Counted from the first letter of the stretch, positions 1 to 10,195 are shown. The stretch: DNA of 64,000 nt from Natronobacterium haloterrestre (GCF_900112205.1 NZ_FOKW01000001.1:434001-498000); one strand, 5' to 3'. A program made the numbers and translations. Notes: a model not told the origin generated them from the letters alone.

Positions 1-1296
1 TGGCAACGGTATCGGTCGATTCCGATCGTGAACCGTATCGGTGCGGCGTTCGTCCTCGGCTCCGTCGTCGGGTTGATCGTCGGCGAACCGGTCACCGTAC
101 TCGAGCCGCTGGGCGACATCTTCGTCCGCCTGCTCTCCATGATCGTCATTCCGATCGTCATCTTCACCCTGTTGATGGGGATCAGGCGGATCTCGCCGTC
201 GACGCTCGGGCGCGTCGGCGGACAGGTGATCGCCCTGTACGCGATCATGTCGGCGATCGCGGTCGGCATCGGGCTCGCGGCGGCGAACCTGGTGAATCCG
301 GGGACCGGGCTGACCCTGACGGAGGACGTCGAGTTCGAACCGGCGGACACGCCGGACTTCCTCGAGGTCATCGTCGGCATCGTCCCGGAGAACCCGATCG
401 GGGCGATGGCCGAGGGTGACGTCCTCGCGGCGATCTTCTTCGTGATCGTCTTCGGGCTGGCACTGCTGTTGCTCGAGGAGGAAACCGAGGACGAGACGGT
501 CCGGTCGGGCGTCGAGTCGCTGTTCAACATCGTCGAGGCTGGCACCGAGGCGCTGTTCAAGATCGTCTGGGGGATCATGGAGTACGGCGTCATCGGCGTC
601 TTCGCCCTGATGGCCGCCGTCTTCGGCCAGGCCGGTATCGACGCGCTCGTCCCGTTCGCGCTGTTGATCGGGACCCTGCTCGGCGCGATCCTGGTTCATA
701 TCGGGGTCGTCTACCTCGGCGGGCTCATCATCGCGCTGACCCGACAGTCGCCGATCGCCTTCCTCGTCGGGTCGAAAGACGCGATCGTGACGGCCCTCTC
801 GATCCGCTCCTCGAGCGGGACACTGCCCGTGACGATGGCAAACGCCGACGACAACCTGCGGATCAACGAGGGGGTCTACGGCTTCTCGCTGCCGCTGGGT
901 GCGACGATCAACATGGACGGGACGGCGATGTACCAGGGAGTCGTGGCGGTCTTCGCCGCGAACCTCGTCGGCGTCCAGTTGACGCTCGTCGAGCAGGTGA
1001 CGGTCGTCCTCATCGCCGTGCTCGCGAGCATCGGGGCCGGCGGCGTCCCCGGGACGGGCCTGATCATGCTGACGCTCGTGCTGACCCAACTCGGGCTCCC
1101 GCTCGAGGTGGTCGGGTTCGTGGCCGGCGTCGACCCGATCCTCGATCGCCTGCGGACGATGACGAACGTGACCGGCGACCTCGCCGTGACGACGGTCGTC
1201 GCGCACTGGAACGACGCGATCGACTTCGACAGCGGATCGTGGGTGGACCCGACCCGCGGCCTCGAGATCGGCGAATCCGTGCCCGGCGGGGACTGA
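1..1296 (+). CDS. Dicarboxylate/amino acid:cation symporter (DAACS), 5'-truncated by window edge
   Basis: Sodium- or proton-coupled uptake of glutamate, aspartate or C4-dicarboxylates across the cytoplasmic membrane. The GltPh-type signature blocks are all present: SSSGTLPVTMANADDN (about residue 260 counted from the GTG at 28), LPLGATINMDGTAMYQ, GVPGTGLIMLTLVL, and a final helix with DPILDRLRTMTNVTGD. These correspond to the hairpin and NMDGT substrate/cation-binding elements of the family. The reading frame is open from base 1, and its first codons (WQRYRSIPIV) align with the N-terminus of the paralogue at 1640, so the true start lies just upstream of the window. A tandem duplicate follows 343 bp downstream. 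Substrate specificity cannot be read from the sequence. Confidence 0.93.
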   Translation, partial: WQRYRSIPIVNRIGAAFVLGSVVGLIVGEPVTVLEPLGDIFVRLLSMIVIPIVIFTLLMGIRRISPSTLGRVGGQVIALYAIMSAIAVGIGLAAANLVNPGTGLTLTEDVEFEPADTPDFLEVIVGIVPENPIGAMAEGDVLAAIFFVIVFGLALLLLEEETEDETVRSGVESLFNIVEAGTEALFKIVWGIMEYGVIGVFALMAAVFGQAGIDALVPFALLIGTLLGAILVHIGVVYLGGLIIALTRQSPIAFLVGSKDAIVTALSIRSSSGTLPVTMANADDNLRINEGVYGFSLPLGATINMDGTAMYQGVVAVFAANLVGVQLTLVEQVTVVLIAVLASIGAGGVPGTGLIMLTLVLTQLGLPLEVVGFVAGVDPILDRLRTMTNVTGDLAVTTVVAHWNDAIDFDSGSWVDPTRGLEIGESVPGGD

Positions 1297-1639
1297 TACG
1301 GACGACTGGAAGCCATCGCCGGCCCGATCGCGAACTGGCCTGCGGTCGGGCCGGGAACTCGGTACAGCAGACCGTCTCACCGTTGCCGATCGCGGAACCG
1401 GTCGTCCTGTCGTCGACCCGTCGCTCGCGGGGGACCCCTGACCGGCCGTGACCACGAACGGAACCTGTGGTATTTCCCCGAATTCGACGGGTCATTTTCA
1501 CGTAAATGTAGTACTTCGCACATAACTCGATCGATGGAGATCTGATTCCTGTCACTGATTCTTCGAGAACTGATATCGTAATTCATGATAATACTGACTA
1601 ATAGTAACGCTTATCAAACGACCGTTAATTGCTCGAGGT
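1297..1639. other. Intergenic region between the two symporter genes
   Basis: This stretch of about 340 bp shows no convincing gene. Its distal part (about 1560-1630) is much more AT-rich than its surroundings and contains TATA-like segments (for example ATGATAATACTG and ACGCTTATCAAAC), consistent with a promoter for the second symporter. No operator-like repeat was recognised. Confidence 0.5.
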
Positions 1640-2929
1640 ATGTCGTTAGGTATCATGGCGACCTACTGGTCGCGCTATCGCTCCGTGCCGATCGTCTATC
1701 GGATCGGCGTCGCCTTCGTGCTCGGCTCGATCTTCGGGTTGCTCGTCGGCGAACCCGCGACGGCGCTCGAGCCACTCGGCGACCTCTTCGTCGATCTGTT
1801 GAGTATGCTCATTATCCCGATCATCGTGTTCACGCTGTTGATGGGCGCGAGACGGCTCTCGCCGAGTAACCTCGGGAAGATCGGCGGGCAGGTGGTCGGC
1901 CTGTACGCGATCACCTCGGCGCTTGCCGTCTTCGTCGGCCTCGCCGTGTCGAACCTGATCAACCCCGGTGAAGGACTCGAGGGCTGGCAGGAGGCCGAGG
2001 CAAACTCCGCCGAGGCGCCGTCCGTCCAGGAGGTCCTGCTCGGGATCGTTCCCGAGAACCCGTTCGGCGCGATGGCCGAGGGCGACGTCCTCCCGACGAT
2101 CTTCTTCGTGATCGTCTTCGGACTCGCGCTCGCGCTCGTTCAGGAAACGGTCGACAGCGAGGACGTCAAAAACGGCGTCGAAACGATCTTCGACGTCGTC
2201 GAAGCCGGTTCCGAGGCGATGTTCAAGGTCGTCTGGGGCGTCATGGAGTACGGGGTTATCGGCGTCTTCGCGCTGATGGCGACGGTCTTCGGGCAGGCCG
2301 GGACCGACGCGATCATCCCCTTCGCGCTGTTGATCCTGACGCTGCTCGTCGCCTCGCTCGCTCACATCGCCCTCGTCCACCTCGCGGGGATCGTCGCCCT
2401 GTTCGTCGGAGAATCCCCGCGCGGGCTGCTCGTCGGCGGAAAGGACGCGCTCATCACCGCCCTCTCGATTCGCTCCTCGAGCGGGACACTGCCGGTGACG
2501 ATGGCAAACGCCGACGACAACCTCCACATCGACGAGAGCGTCTACAGCTTCTCGCTACCGCTGGGCGCGACGATCAACATGGACGGAACGGCGCTCTACC
2601 AGGGTGTCGTGGCTATCTTCGCGGCGAACCTGGTCGGCGTTTCGCTCACTATCGGGGAACAAGTGACAGTGGTCGCGGTCGCCGTACTCGCGTCCATCGG
2701 CGCGGCCGGCGTCCCCGGCACCGGGCTGATCATGCTGACGCTCGTGCTGACACAACTCGGGCTTCCGCTCGAGATCGTCGGCTTCGTCGCGGGCGTCGAC
2801 CCGATCCTCGACCGCCTGCGGACGATGACGAACATCAGCGGCGACCTCGCCGTGACGACGCTGGTCGCGAAGTGGAACGACGCGGTCGACTTCGACAGCG
2901 GGACCTGGGTTCCCTCGAACCGGAACTGA
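1640..2929 (+). CDS. Dicarboxylate/amino acid:cation symporter (DAACS), second copy
   Basis: Full-length (429 aa) paralogue of the preceding gene, with the same blocks: SSSGTLPVTMANADDN near residue 278, LPLGATINMDGTALYQ near 312, GVPGTGLIMLTLVL, and DPILDRLRTMTNISGD near the C-terminus. Predicted role is cation-coupled import of acidic amino acids or dicarboxylates. The protein starts MSLGIMATYW; an alternative ATG lies at 1655 (MATYWSR), preceded at longer distance by GAGGT, so the start may be five codons shorter. The close similarity suggests a tandem duplication, with divergence mainly in the loop around residues 100-120. Each copy seems to have its own promoter. Confidence 0.95.
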   Translation: MSLGIMATYWSRYRSVPIVYRIGVAFVLGSIFGLLVGEPATALEPLGDLFVDLLSMLIIPIIVFTLLMGARRLSPSNLGKIGGQVVGLYAITSALAVFVGLAVSNLINPGEGLEGWQEAEANSAEAPSVQEVLLGIVPENPFGAMAEGDVLPTIFFVIVFGLALALVQETVDSEDVKNGVETIFDVVEAGSEAMFKVVWGVMEYGVIGVFALMATVFGQAGTDAIIPFALLILTLLVASLAHIALVHLAGIVALFVGESPRGLLVGGKDALITALSIRSSSGTLPVTMANADDNLHIDESVYSFSLPLGATINMDGTALYQGVVAIFAANLVGVSLTIGEQVTVVAVAVLASIGAAGVPGTGLIMLTLVLTQLGLPLEIVGFVAGVDPILDRLRTMTNISGDLAVTTLVAKWNDAVDFDSGTWVPSNRN

Positions 2930-2972
2930 GATCCGCGGGCGAGCAAAAGCGGTTTCCGGTGTTTTCGGATCG

Positions 2973-5900
2973 CTACCGGCCGTCAGCCAGCGCCTCGGCG
3001 ACGACCTCGATCGGGGTCGGCGGCTCCTCGGTCGCGCCCGGTCGATCCTCGAGCTGGGTGCGACAGGACGCGCCGGGGGCGACCACGCGGTCGCCCTCGC
3101 TGTCGTCGACCTGGTCGTACAGCACCTCGCCGATCGCCTTGCTCATCGAGTAGTGTTCGGCCTCGTAGCCGAAGGAGCCGGCCATCCCACAGCACGTCGA
3201 GTCGAGCGGATCGACGGCGTAGCCGGCCCGGCGGAGGACGCCGACCGCGTGGTGGTCCTTCGCGTGAGCTTTCTGGTGGCAGTGGCCGTGGTAGGCGAGG
3301 TGGTCCGCCGGCGCGTCGAAGGCGAGACGCTCGTCCAGGCGGAACGTATCGAGGTACTCGCAGACGCCGTAGGTGTGCTCGGCGACCGTCCGGACCTCGT
3401 CGTGGTCGAACAGGTCGAGGTAGTCCGACTGGACCATGACCGCGTCGGAGGGCTCGAGCAGCACCACGTCGTAGCCGTCCTCGACGTACGGCAGCAGGTC
3501 GTGGACCGTGTCCTCCGCGTTCTCGGCGGCCTTGTCGAGCATCCCCTTGGAGTAGGCGGGCCGGCCGACGTCGCGGGGGTCGGCGATCCGAACGTGGACC
3601 CCCGCGGCCTCGAGCACCTCGAGGGCCGCCTCACCGGCCTCGGGGTACTCGTGGTTGGTGTAGACGTCGGGGACGAGGACGACCCGGCGTTCGGCCTCCC
3701 CGGCGGGCACGGCCGGGGTGTGGTCCGCGACGCGCTTCGCGAAGGTGTCGCGCCGGAACGTCGGCAGGTCCCGTTCCCGCGAGATGCCGAGCAGTTTCTC
3801 GGCGAGGAGGCCGCTGCCGGGGATCGAGGTGGCCCAGTTCGAGAGCGGCGCGGTCGCCGACCCGAGTTTCGCCAGCGTCTCGAAGTTGGCGAACATGCGG
3901 TCCCGCAGCGAGGTGCCCGCTCGCTTGTGGTGTTCGTAGGTGAGTTCGGCCTTCATCTTGGCCATGTCGACCCCGCTCGGGCAGTCGTGTTTACAGCCCT
4001 TGCAGCCGATACAGAGGTCGAGCACTTCCTCGACGAACTCGTCGCTGAACTGTTCCTCGGGATCCAAGTCGCCGCTCATGGCCTGGCGCAGGGCGTTGGC
4101 CCGGCCCCGCGTCGAGAGGATCTCCTCGTCCTCCGCGCGGAAGGTCGGACACATCACGCCGCCCGTCGTCGACTGCTCGCCCCGACAGCCGCCACAGCCG
4201 TGACAGAGTTCGGCCATCCCCTGGAACCCGTTGTCGTTGTGCCACTCGAGGTTCGACTCGAAGCCGGCGTCGAACTCGTAGTCGGGGCCGAACCGGTGGT
4301 TCTCGGTCATATCGGTCGGGTTCCCCTCGCGGAACACGACCTGGCCGGGGTTGAGGATCCAGTCGGGGTCGAACGCCGACTTGAGTTCCTGGAACGTCTC
4401 CCACATCTCGTCGCCGTACAGCTTCCGGTTCCACTGGGTACGGGCCCGGCCGTCGCCGTGCTCGCCCGAGACGGACCCGTCGTACTGGACGACGAGGTCG
4501 GTCACGTCGTCGGTGATCGACTCCATGGCCTCGAGGCCCGCCTCCGTCTTCGTGTTCACGAGCGGGCGGATGTGGAGCACGCCCGGTCCCGCGTGGGCGT
4601 AGAAACTGGCGTAGGTGTCGTGATCCTCGAGTACCGTCTGGAAGTCCGCGACGAACTCCCGGAGGTTCGCCGGCGGGATGCCCGTGTCCTCGAGGAACGC
4701 GACGTGTTTCTCGTCGGTCGTCCGCGAGAGCAGGATCGGGAGGCCGGATTTGCGCAGCTTCCAGATCTTCGCGCGGCTCTCGGGATCGTAGGCCTCGAGG
4801 GCGTCGAACGCCAGGACGTCGGCGTCGGTGATCGTCCGGGCGTCGTCGTCCTCGCCGTCTGCCTCCCCTTCCGGATCGACGTCCGGACAGCGGTCGGCAA
4901 GCAGGTTCGCGACCTTCCGCTTGCCGTCGGCGACGTCGTCGGCGTAGAACTCGACGACGAGGACGGCGGCGGTCCCGTCGGGAAGCATCTCGGTGACCGG
5001 CTCGAACTCTGGCGTCTCGCGGGCGAGGTCGATCAACACGTCGTCGATCACCTCGAGGGCCGCGGGGTCGTGTTCGACGATCGGCTCGACGTCGTCCATC
5101 GCGTCGAGCACGCTGTCGTAGGCCAGCAGCGCCATGCTCTTCTCCTCGGGGACGGGCTCGAGCGAGACCGTCGCCTCGGTGACGATCGCCAGGGTCCCCT
5201 CGCTGCCACAGAGCAGTTTCGCGAGGTTGACCGTGCCGCCCTCGGCGTCGGGTTCGCCGACGCCGCGTTCGGCCCCGCGGGCGTCCTCGACGAGCCAGTC
5301 CAAGTTGTAGCCGGAGACGTTGCGCTTGAGGTCGGGATAGACGTCCTCGACCAGGTCACCTCTCTCCTCGAGGATCCGCGCGACCTCGGCGTAGATCGCC
5401 GACTCGAGGTCGTCGCCCTCGGCCAGGTCGGGCAGGTCGTCGACGTCGACCTCGCCGAAGGTGGTGACGGTGCCGTCCGCGAGGACGACCTCGACCTCCT
5501 CGACGTAGGCGTCGGTCTTCCCGTACTGCAGGGAGTGTGCGCCCGTCGAGTTGTTCCCGATCGCGCCGCCCAGCGCGCTCTTGTCGCCCCAGGCGGGGTC
5601 GGGCGCGAACTTCAGGTCGTGAGAGGCGAGTTCCTCGTTGAGCGACTCGAGGTAGACCCCCGTCTGGGCGGTCGCCAGTCGCTCGTCCGGATCGATCTCG
5701 ACGACGTCGTCCATGTACGTCGTGAAATCGAGGACGACGGCCTCGTTGACCGTCTGGCCCGCGAGGCTGGTGCCGCCGCCCCGCGGGAGGACGGGAATCT
5801 CCCGGTCGGCACAGTACTCGACGACGCGGGCGACGTCCGCGGTCGACTGCGGGAAGACGACGCCGATCGGCGTCACCTCGTAGATGCTCGCGTCGGTCGC

Positions 5901-6056
5901 GTACAGCTGTCGCGAGTAGGAATCGAAGCGGACGTCGCCGGTGACGCGCCGCTCGAGGTCCGCGAGCAGGTCCGGTCGCTCGACGTCGTCGCTCTGGTAG
6001 TCGTAGTTCGCGTTCGGGTCCTCTGCCGGATCTCGGGTCGGTGGTGTGATCGTCAT
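2973..6056 (-). CDS. FAD-linked and Fe-S D-2-hydroxyacid (D-lactate-type) dehydrogenase
   Basis: A 1027-aa membrane-peripheral flavo-iron-sulfur dehydrogenase, likely oxidising D-lactate (or another D-2-hydroxyacid) to the 2-oxoacid and feeding the quinone pool. The N-terminal half is a GlcD/PCMH FAD domain (LPRGGGTSLAGQTVNEAVV near residue 94, then GNNSTGAHSLQYGKTDAYVE) plus an FAD-oxidase C domain. The C-terminal half carries Fe-S motifs (CHGCGGCRG near 619, CIGCKGCKHDCP near 685) and CCG-domain elements (HGHCHQKAH near 926, CCGMAGSFG near 955). Length and order match the YdiJ/D-lactate dehydrogenase fusion architecture. It lies 57 bp downstream of an LctP gene in the same direction, which favours lactate as substrate; D-2-hydroxyglutarate is an alternative. 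Confidence 0.9.
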   Translation of the reverse strand: MTITPPTRDPAEDPNANYDYQSDDVERPDLLADLERRVTGDVRFDSYSRQLYATDASIYEVTPIGVVFPQSTADVARVVEYCADREIPVLPRGGGTSLAGQTVNEAVVLDFTTYMDDVVEIDPDERLATAQTGVYLESLNEELASHDLKFAPDPAWGDKSALGGAIGNNSTGAHSLQYGKTDAYVEEVEVVLADGTVTTFGEVDVDDLPDLAEGDDLESAIYAEVARILEERGDLVEDVYPDLKRNVSGYNLDWLVEDARGAERGVGEPDAEGGTVNLAKLLCGSEGTLAIVTEATVSLEPVPEEKSMALLAYDSVLDAMDDVEPIVEHDPAALEVIDDVLIDLARETPEFEPVTEMLPDGTAAVLVVEFYADDVADGKRKVANLLADRCPDVDPEGEADGEDDDARTITDADVLAFDALEAYDPESRAKIWKLRKSGLPILLSRTTDEKHVAFLEDTGIPPANLREFVADFQTVLEDHDTYASFYAHAGPGVLHIRPLVNTKTEAGLEAMESITDDVTDLVVQYDGSVSGEHGDGRARTQWNRKLYGDEMWETFQELKSAFDPDWILNPGQVVFREGNPTDMTENHRFGPDYEFDAGFESNLEWHNDNGFQGMAELCHGCGGCRGEQSTTGGVMCPTFRAEDEEILSTRGRANALRQAMSGDLDPEEQFSDEFVEEVLDLCIGCKGCKHDCPSGVDMAKMKAELTYEHHKRAGTSLRDRMFANFETLAKLGSATAPLSNWATSIPGSGLLAEKLLGISRERDLPTFRRDTFAKRVADHTPAVPAGEAERRVVLVPDVYTNHEYPEAGEAALEVLEAAGVHVRIADPRDVGRPAYSKGMLDKAAENAEDTVHDLLPYVEDGYDVVLLEPSDAVMVQSDYLDLFDHDEVRTVAEHTYGVCEYLDTFRLDERLAFDAPADHLAYHGHCHQKAHAKDHHAVGVLRRAGYAVDPLDSTCCGMAGSFGYEAEHYSMSKAIGEVLYDQVDDSEGDRVVAPGASCRTQLEDRPGATEEPPTPIEVVAEALADGR

Positions 6057-6113
6057 ATCAGTCGGATACTGTGTGGTTGGTCGAAACGCGGGTGAAGGTG
6101 TCGGTGAGTGTAG

Positions 6114-7886
6114 TCAGGGGACGGTCGGGAACAGGACGTAGACGAAAAGCGTCGTCAGGAGCCCGCCCACGATCAGGTAGTACGCGACCGGGATCAGGTT
6201 GAGCCGGACGACGCGGCCGGTCTTCCCGACGAGGCCGACGGTCGCGAGCGCAGCGATCACGTTGTGGATCGCGATGACGTTCCCGATCGCACCGCCGATC
6301 GATTGGGCGCCGACCAGCAACTGGGTCGGCAGCCCCAGGTTCTGGGCGACCTCGAACTGGAACGCGCTGAACGTGATGTTACTGACCGTGATCGAGCCCG
6401 CGATGAACGCGCCGAGTGCGCCGACCGCGGGCGCGATCATCGGGTACGCCGAGCCGAGCACCCCCGCGGTCGCGTCCGCGAGGACGAAGATCATATTCCC
6501 ATCTGGCGCGGCCGCCGCTGTGACGCCTGCGGCCTCGAGGTGGGCGTCGGTGAGCATGATCTCGACCATCGCGATGACGAACACGAGCGCGATCAGCGGC
6601 GAGACGATCTTGCCGCCGGCTTCGCGCCACGCGCCGGCCACCTGCTCGCGGTCCATCCCGAACAGGGGGATCGCCAGCAGGGCGCTCACGACGAGCCAGG
6701 TGCCGGGAACGTACGCCCAGCCGATCGAACCGCCGAGTTCGGTTCCGAAGATAGCTGCCCACTCGAGGGTCGGGCCGATCGCCAGGGTACCGACGCCCGT
6801 CTCGATCGACGCGACGGGGTCGCCCTGCAGGGCCGCCGCCACGGGTTCGATCACCCGCGTGCCGATCAGCAGGACGACGAGGAGCAGGTACGGCGACCAC
6901 GCGCGAAGCAGCGACATCGAGTTCGACCGTCCCGCGTCGCTCGAGGCGTCCGACTCGTTCTGCCCCGGTTCGATGCTGCCGACCCAGTGGTCGGGCCACT
7001 CCTCGCGGGGCGGGAACTCCCAGGTGTCGTCGGGCTCGAGGTAGCCGGCCCTGAGCGCGGCGACGACGACCGCACCGCCGACCATCGCGGCGATCAGCGA
7101 GGGTAGTTCGGGACCGATCAACCACGCCGTCAGCGCGTACGGAACGGCGAACGCGACGCCGGAGAACAGACACAGCGGGACGACGCCCCGGACCGGGGCG
7201 AGCGACCGCTCGTTTCGATCGCCGAAGAAGTAGACGACCATGCCGACGGCGAAAAGCGGCATCAGGACGCCGAGAACGCCGTTGAACACCGCGGCCCAGG
7301 CACCGGCGGACGCGGAGTAGGTGCCGACCGACAGGCCTTCGGCCGCGATCACCGGCTCGACGCTCTCGAGTGGCTGTTCGTAGCCGACGATGATCGGCGT
7401 GCCGACCGCGCCGAAGACGGTCGCGACGGCGTGGCCGATCAGCGCCGCGACGACGGCCGCGAGCGCCGGGAAGCCGAGCGCGAGCAACAGCGGCGCGACG
7501 ACCGCCGCCGGCGTCCCGAAGCCGGCGACCCCCTCGATGAACGTCGCGAGGAAGAACCCGAGCAGGACGATCTGGACGCGGCGATCCTCGCTGATCGAGG
7601 CGAACCCCTCGTTGATCCGATCGACCGCGCCGGACCGCATCAGGGTATAGAGCAATACGAGCGCCCCGAAGACGATCCAGAGAATCTCGAGCGCCGCGAG
7701 TCCTCCCCTGACGGTCGCCGCGGCAACCCACGACGCCGGCATCTCCCAGACGGCGACGCCGACGATCGCGGCGACGAGCCACGCCACCGGCATCGACCGC
7801 TCGGCCGGCCAGAGAAAGGCGACGAGCAGGACGGCGACGACGACGAGCGGGGCGAACGCGGCCCCGACTGCAATAAGGTCGGTCAT
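6114..7886 (-). CDS. lctP: LctP-family L-lactate permease (copy 1)
   Basis: A 590-aa polytopic membrane protein of the lactate permease family (proton-coupled uptake of L/D-lactate and glycolate). Family features include the N-terminal block [40 protein letters not shown], the [19 protein letters not shown] block, and a C-terminal IGGAIGNVIAIHNVIAALAT. It is transcribed into the dehydrogenase gene 57 bp downstream, so the two probably form a lactate uptake-and-oxidation operon. Compared with copies 2 and 3, its central hydrophilic loop (about residues 290-325) is divergent. The ATG start is adopted because the membrane-embedded N-terminus begins immediately. Confidence 0.93.
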   Translation of the reverse strand: MTDLIAVGAAFAPLVVVAVLLVAFLWPAERSMPVAWLVAAIVGVAVWEMPASWVAAATVRGGLAALEILWIVFGALVLLYTLMRSGAVDRINEGFASISEDRRVQIVLLGFFLATFIEGVAGFGTPAAVVAPLLLALGFPALAAVVAALIGHAVATVFGAVGTPIIVGYEQPLESVEPVIAAEGLSVGTYSASAGAWAAVFNGVLGVLMPLFAVGMVVYFFGDRNERSLAPVRGVVPLCLFSGVAFAVPYALTAWLIGPELPSLIAAMVGGAVVVAALRAGYLEPDDTWEFPPREEWPDHWVGSIEPGQNESDASSDAGRSNSMSLLRAWSPYLLLVVLLIGTRVIEPVAAALQGDPVASIETGVGTLAIGPTLEWAAIFGTELGGSIGWAYVPGTWLVVSALLAIPLFGMDREQVAGAWREAGGKIVSPLIALVFVIAMVEIMLTDAHLEAAGVTAAAAPDGNMIFVLADATAGVLGSAYPMIAPAVGALGAFIAGSITVSNITFSAFQFEVAQNLGLPTQLLVGAQSIGGAIGNVIAIHNVIAALATVGLVGKTGRVVRLNLIPVAYYLIVGGLLTTLFVYVLFPTVP

Positions 7887-8140
7887 CGTCGCACGACCCC
7901 CGCCGCAACAGCCCGCTCCCTCACCCGTTCGTCACGTAACCGCGTGTGAGTGGTCCTCATCGTTCGAGACTCCCGACGATCACCATGTATATTTACCGGA
8001 ATTCTCGAGGACTGAACGATTATCCATTATATAACGGACGTTCGGGATATATCTGGTCATTCGTGAGGCTCCCTCGCCCTACGCGGTGGGGCGGTCGGGA
8101 GAACCGGTGCCGGACCCGAACGCCCTGCCGGCGGCCCCCT
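7887..8140. promoter_or_regulatory. Promoter region upstream of lctP copy 1
   Basis: Non-coding gap with an AT-rich core at about 7984-8056. On the minus strand it contains GTAAATATACATGG and, further upstream, CGTTATATAATGG, either of which could be the TATA element for the lctP-dehydrogenase operon. No clear operator palindrome was recognised. Confidence 0.4.
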
Positions 8141-9919
8141 TCAGAAGACCTCGGGGAAGAGGACGTAGACGAACACGACGGTCCAGAAGCCGACGAAAAC
8201 GGTGTAGTACACCAGGGGAATCAGGTTGAGCCGGATCACGCGGCCCTCTTCACCGACGAGGCCGACGGTCGCGAGCGCGGCGACGACGTTGTGGATCGCC
8301 ACGAGGTTGCCGATCGCGCCGCCGACGGCCTGTGCGCCGACGGTCAGTTGCCGCGAGATCGCGAGGTTCTCGGCGGCGACGAACTGGAGCGGACCGAACG
8401 TGATGTTCGAGACGGTGTTCGAGCCGACGAGCGCGGCGCCGAACGCACCGATCAGCGCCGCGACGAACGGGTACGCGGGCCCGAGGACGTTCGCGGTTGC
8501 CACCGCGAGGACGACGATCATGCTCTGGTCGGGGGCGCCGGGATGGGCCGCCGACTGGAGCATCACGTGCGCCATCGCGAGGACGAACACGAGCGCGATC
8601 AGCGGCGTCACGAGCTTTCGGGCGGCCTCGAGGACGGCGGTCGCCGCCTCCGAACGGTCGATGTCGAACAGCACGCCGGCCGCGACCGCGCTGACCAGCA
8701 GCCACATCCCGGGGACGTAGCCGAGGTCGATGTCGTTCTCGAGGGTCGTCCCGAAGATGTCGACCCACTGGAGCGAGAGCAGGCCGACCGTGAACCGGCC
8801 GATCCCGGTGCTGACCGTCGCGAGCGTCAGCGACAGTTCCCGCCCGAACGCCATCACCGTCTCCCCCTGCAACAGCGCGGACAGCGGTTCTACCAGCCGG
8901 GTGGCGACGAGCAGGACGAGCAACAGCAGGTACGGCGTCCACGCGCGGTAGAGAGTGGTCCGTGGCTCGCTCGGGAGTACCGACCCCCGGTCGCCGGGCT
9001 GGATCTCGCCCAGCCAGTGGTCGGGCCACTCCGACTGGTCGGGGAACGTCCACTCCTCGTCCGGCAGGAGGTAACCCGCCCGGAGCGTCCCGACGACGAC
9101 CGTCGCACCGACCATCGAGCCGATCAGGCTGGGAAACTCCGGCGTGACGTACCACGCCGCGAACCAGTAGGGGAGGCCGAACGCCACGCCCGCGAACAGA
9201 CACAGCGGTGCCACCTCGAGCGCGGGCCTGATCGAGCGGCGCTCGCCGAAGAAGTAGACGACCATCGCGACCGCGATGAACGGCATCAACACGCCGACCA
9301 GCAGGTGGTAGGTCGCCGCCCACGCCGCGACGTTGACCGCGAACTCGGCCGGGGTCACGCCCTCGGCCTCGAGCGTCGTACGGATGAGGAAGACGCTGTC
9401 TATCGGCTCACGGATCCCGACGATGATCGGCGTCCCGACCGCACCGTAGGTGACGGCGATGATGTGCCCGATCAGGGCCGCGACGACCGCCGCGAGCGCG
9501 GGGAAGCCGAGTCCAAGCAACAGCGGCGCGACGACCGCCGCCGGCGTCCCGAAGCCGGCGACCCCCTCGAGGAACGTCGCGAGGAAGAACGCCACCAGCA
9601 CGATCTGGACGCGGCGGTCCTCGCTGCCGGTCGCGAAACTCCGGTTGAGCGCGTCGAACGCCCCCGCGATCATCATCGTGTACAGCAGGACGAGCGCGCC
9701 GAAGACGATCCAGAGGATCTGGATCGCGGTGATGATCCCTTCGACGGTCGCCGCGGCGAGCCACGACGGCGGCATTCCCCAGACCGCGGCCGCGACGACG
9801 ACCGCCGAGAGCCAGGCGATGGGCATCGCCCGCGTCGCCGGCCAGAGCAACCCGACGAGGAGCACCCCGACCACGATCAGCGGCACCGCGGCGAACAGCA
9901 CCTCTGTTCCCGAGACCAT
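8141..9919 (-). CDS. lctP: LctP-family L-lactate permease (copy 2)
   Basis: A 592-aa lactate permease paralogue with the same conserved blocks as copy 1: [39 protein letters not shown], and a C-terminal [20 protein letters not shown]. The ATG at 9919 (MVSGTEVLFAAVPLIV) is preferred to the GTG nine bases upstream because the hydrophobic first helix starts directly after it and the other copies begin similarly. It is transcribed divergently from the HTH regulator at 10196 across an AT-rich promoter region, which makes that regulator a candidate controller. Confidence 0.93.
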   Translation of the reverse strand: MVSGTEVLFAAVPLIVVGVLLVGLLWPATRAMPIAWLSAVVVAAAVWGMPPSWLAAATVEGIITAIQILWIVFGALVLLYTMMIAGAFDALNRSFATGSEDRRVQIVLVAFFLATFLEGVAGFGTPAAVVAPLLLGLGFPALAAVVAALIGHIIAVTYGAVGTPIIVGIREPIDSVFLIRTTLEAEGVTPAEFAVNVAAWAATYHLLVGVLMPFIAVAMVVYFFGERRSIRPALEVAPLCLFAGVAFGLPYWFAAWYVTPEFPSLIGSMVGATVVVGTLRAGYLLPDEEWTFPDQSEWPDHWLGEIQPGDRGSVLPSEPRTTLYRAWTPYLLLLVLLVATRLVEPLSALLQGETVMAFGRELSLTLATVSTGIGRFTVGLLSLQWVDIFGTTLENDIDLGYVPGMWLLVSAVAAGVLFDIDRSEAATAVLEAARKLVTPLIALVFVLAMAHVMLQSAAHPGAPDQSMIVVLAVATANVLGPAYPFVAALIGAFGAALVGSNTVSNITFGPLQFVAAENLAISRQLTVGAQAVGGAIGNLVAIHNVVAALATVGLVGEEGRVIRLNLIPLVYYTVFVGFWTVVFVYVLFPEVF

Positions 9920-10195
9920 ACTCGTCACTCGTCAACCCGTCGTGACGAATCCTCGGCCGGTTCCCCCAGAGTCCTCCGGTCGTCGCACCCGCGAAATCAT
10001 GTTGTAAGGTACCTGTGTACATATACTAATTATAGTTGTCGGAAGATTCATCGCGTTACTAACGTGGAGGGTTGGGAGTCCCGGCTCCGCGGTACGATTC
10101 CAGCTCCGTGCCGGCGATCGATCGGCCGGGGAATCCGGGGCTGTCACGGGGTGAGCGGCCAAAGACATTTACAGTCGACTGTACTGGTTGCGCAC
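9920..10195. promoter_or_regulatory. Divergent promoter region between lctP copy 2 and HTH regulator
   Basis: Gap of about 275 bp. Around 10016-10040 it is AT-rich (GTACATATACTAATTATAG), giving a TATA-like box on the minus strand for lctP copy 2. A second TATA-like element, CATTTACA, lies at about 10166-10173, 27 bp before the regulator's ATG, which fits a leaderless regulator transcript. Confidence 0.45.

Noticed and set aside
3153-6095. A 980-aa open frame opposite the D-lactate-type dehydrogenase
   Set aside because: It is a GC-rich mirror frame made of Arg/Val/Asp repeats with no domain; the dehydrogenase on the other strand has complete motifs. The same reasoning removes similar long antisense frames over lut, acs, smc and the ABC genes.
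7946-10195. Long plus-strand frame that continues into the HTH regulator
   Set aside because: Up to 9928 it is antisense to lctP copy 2 and then runs through promoter sequence. HTH homology begins only at the ATG at 10196.
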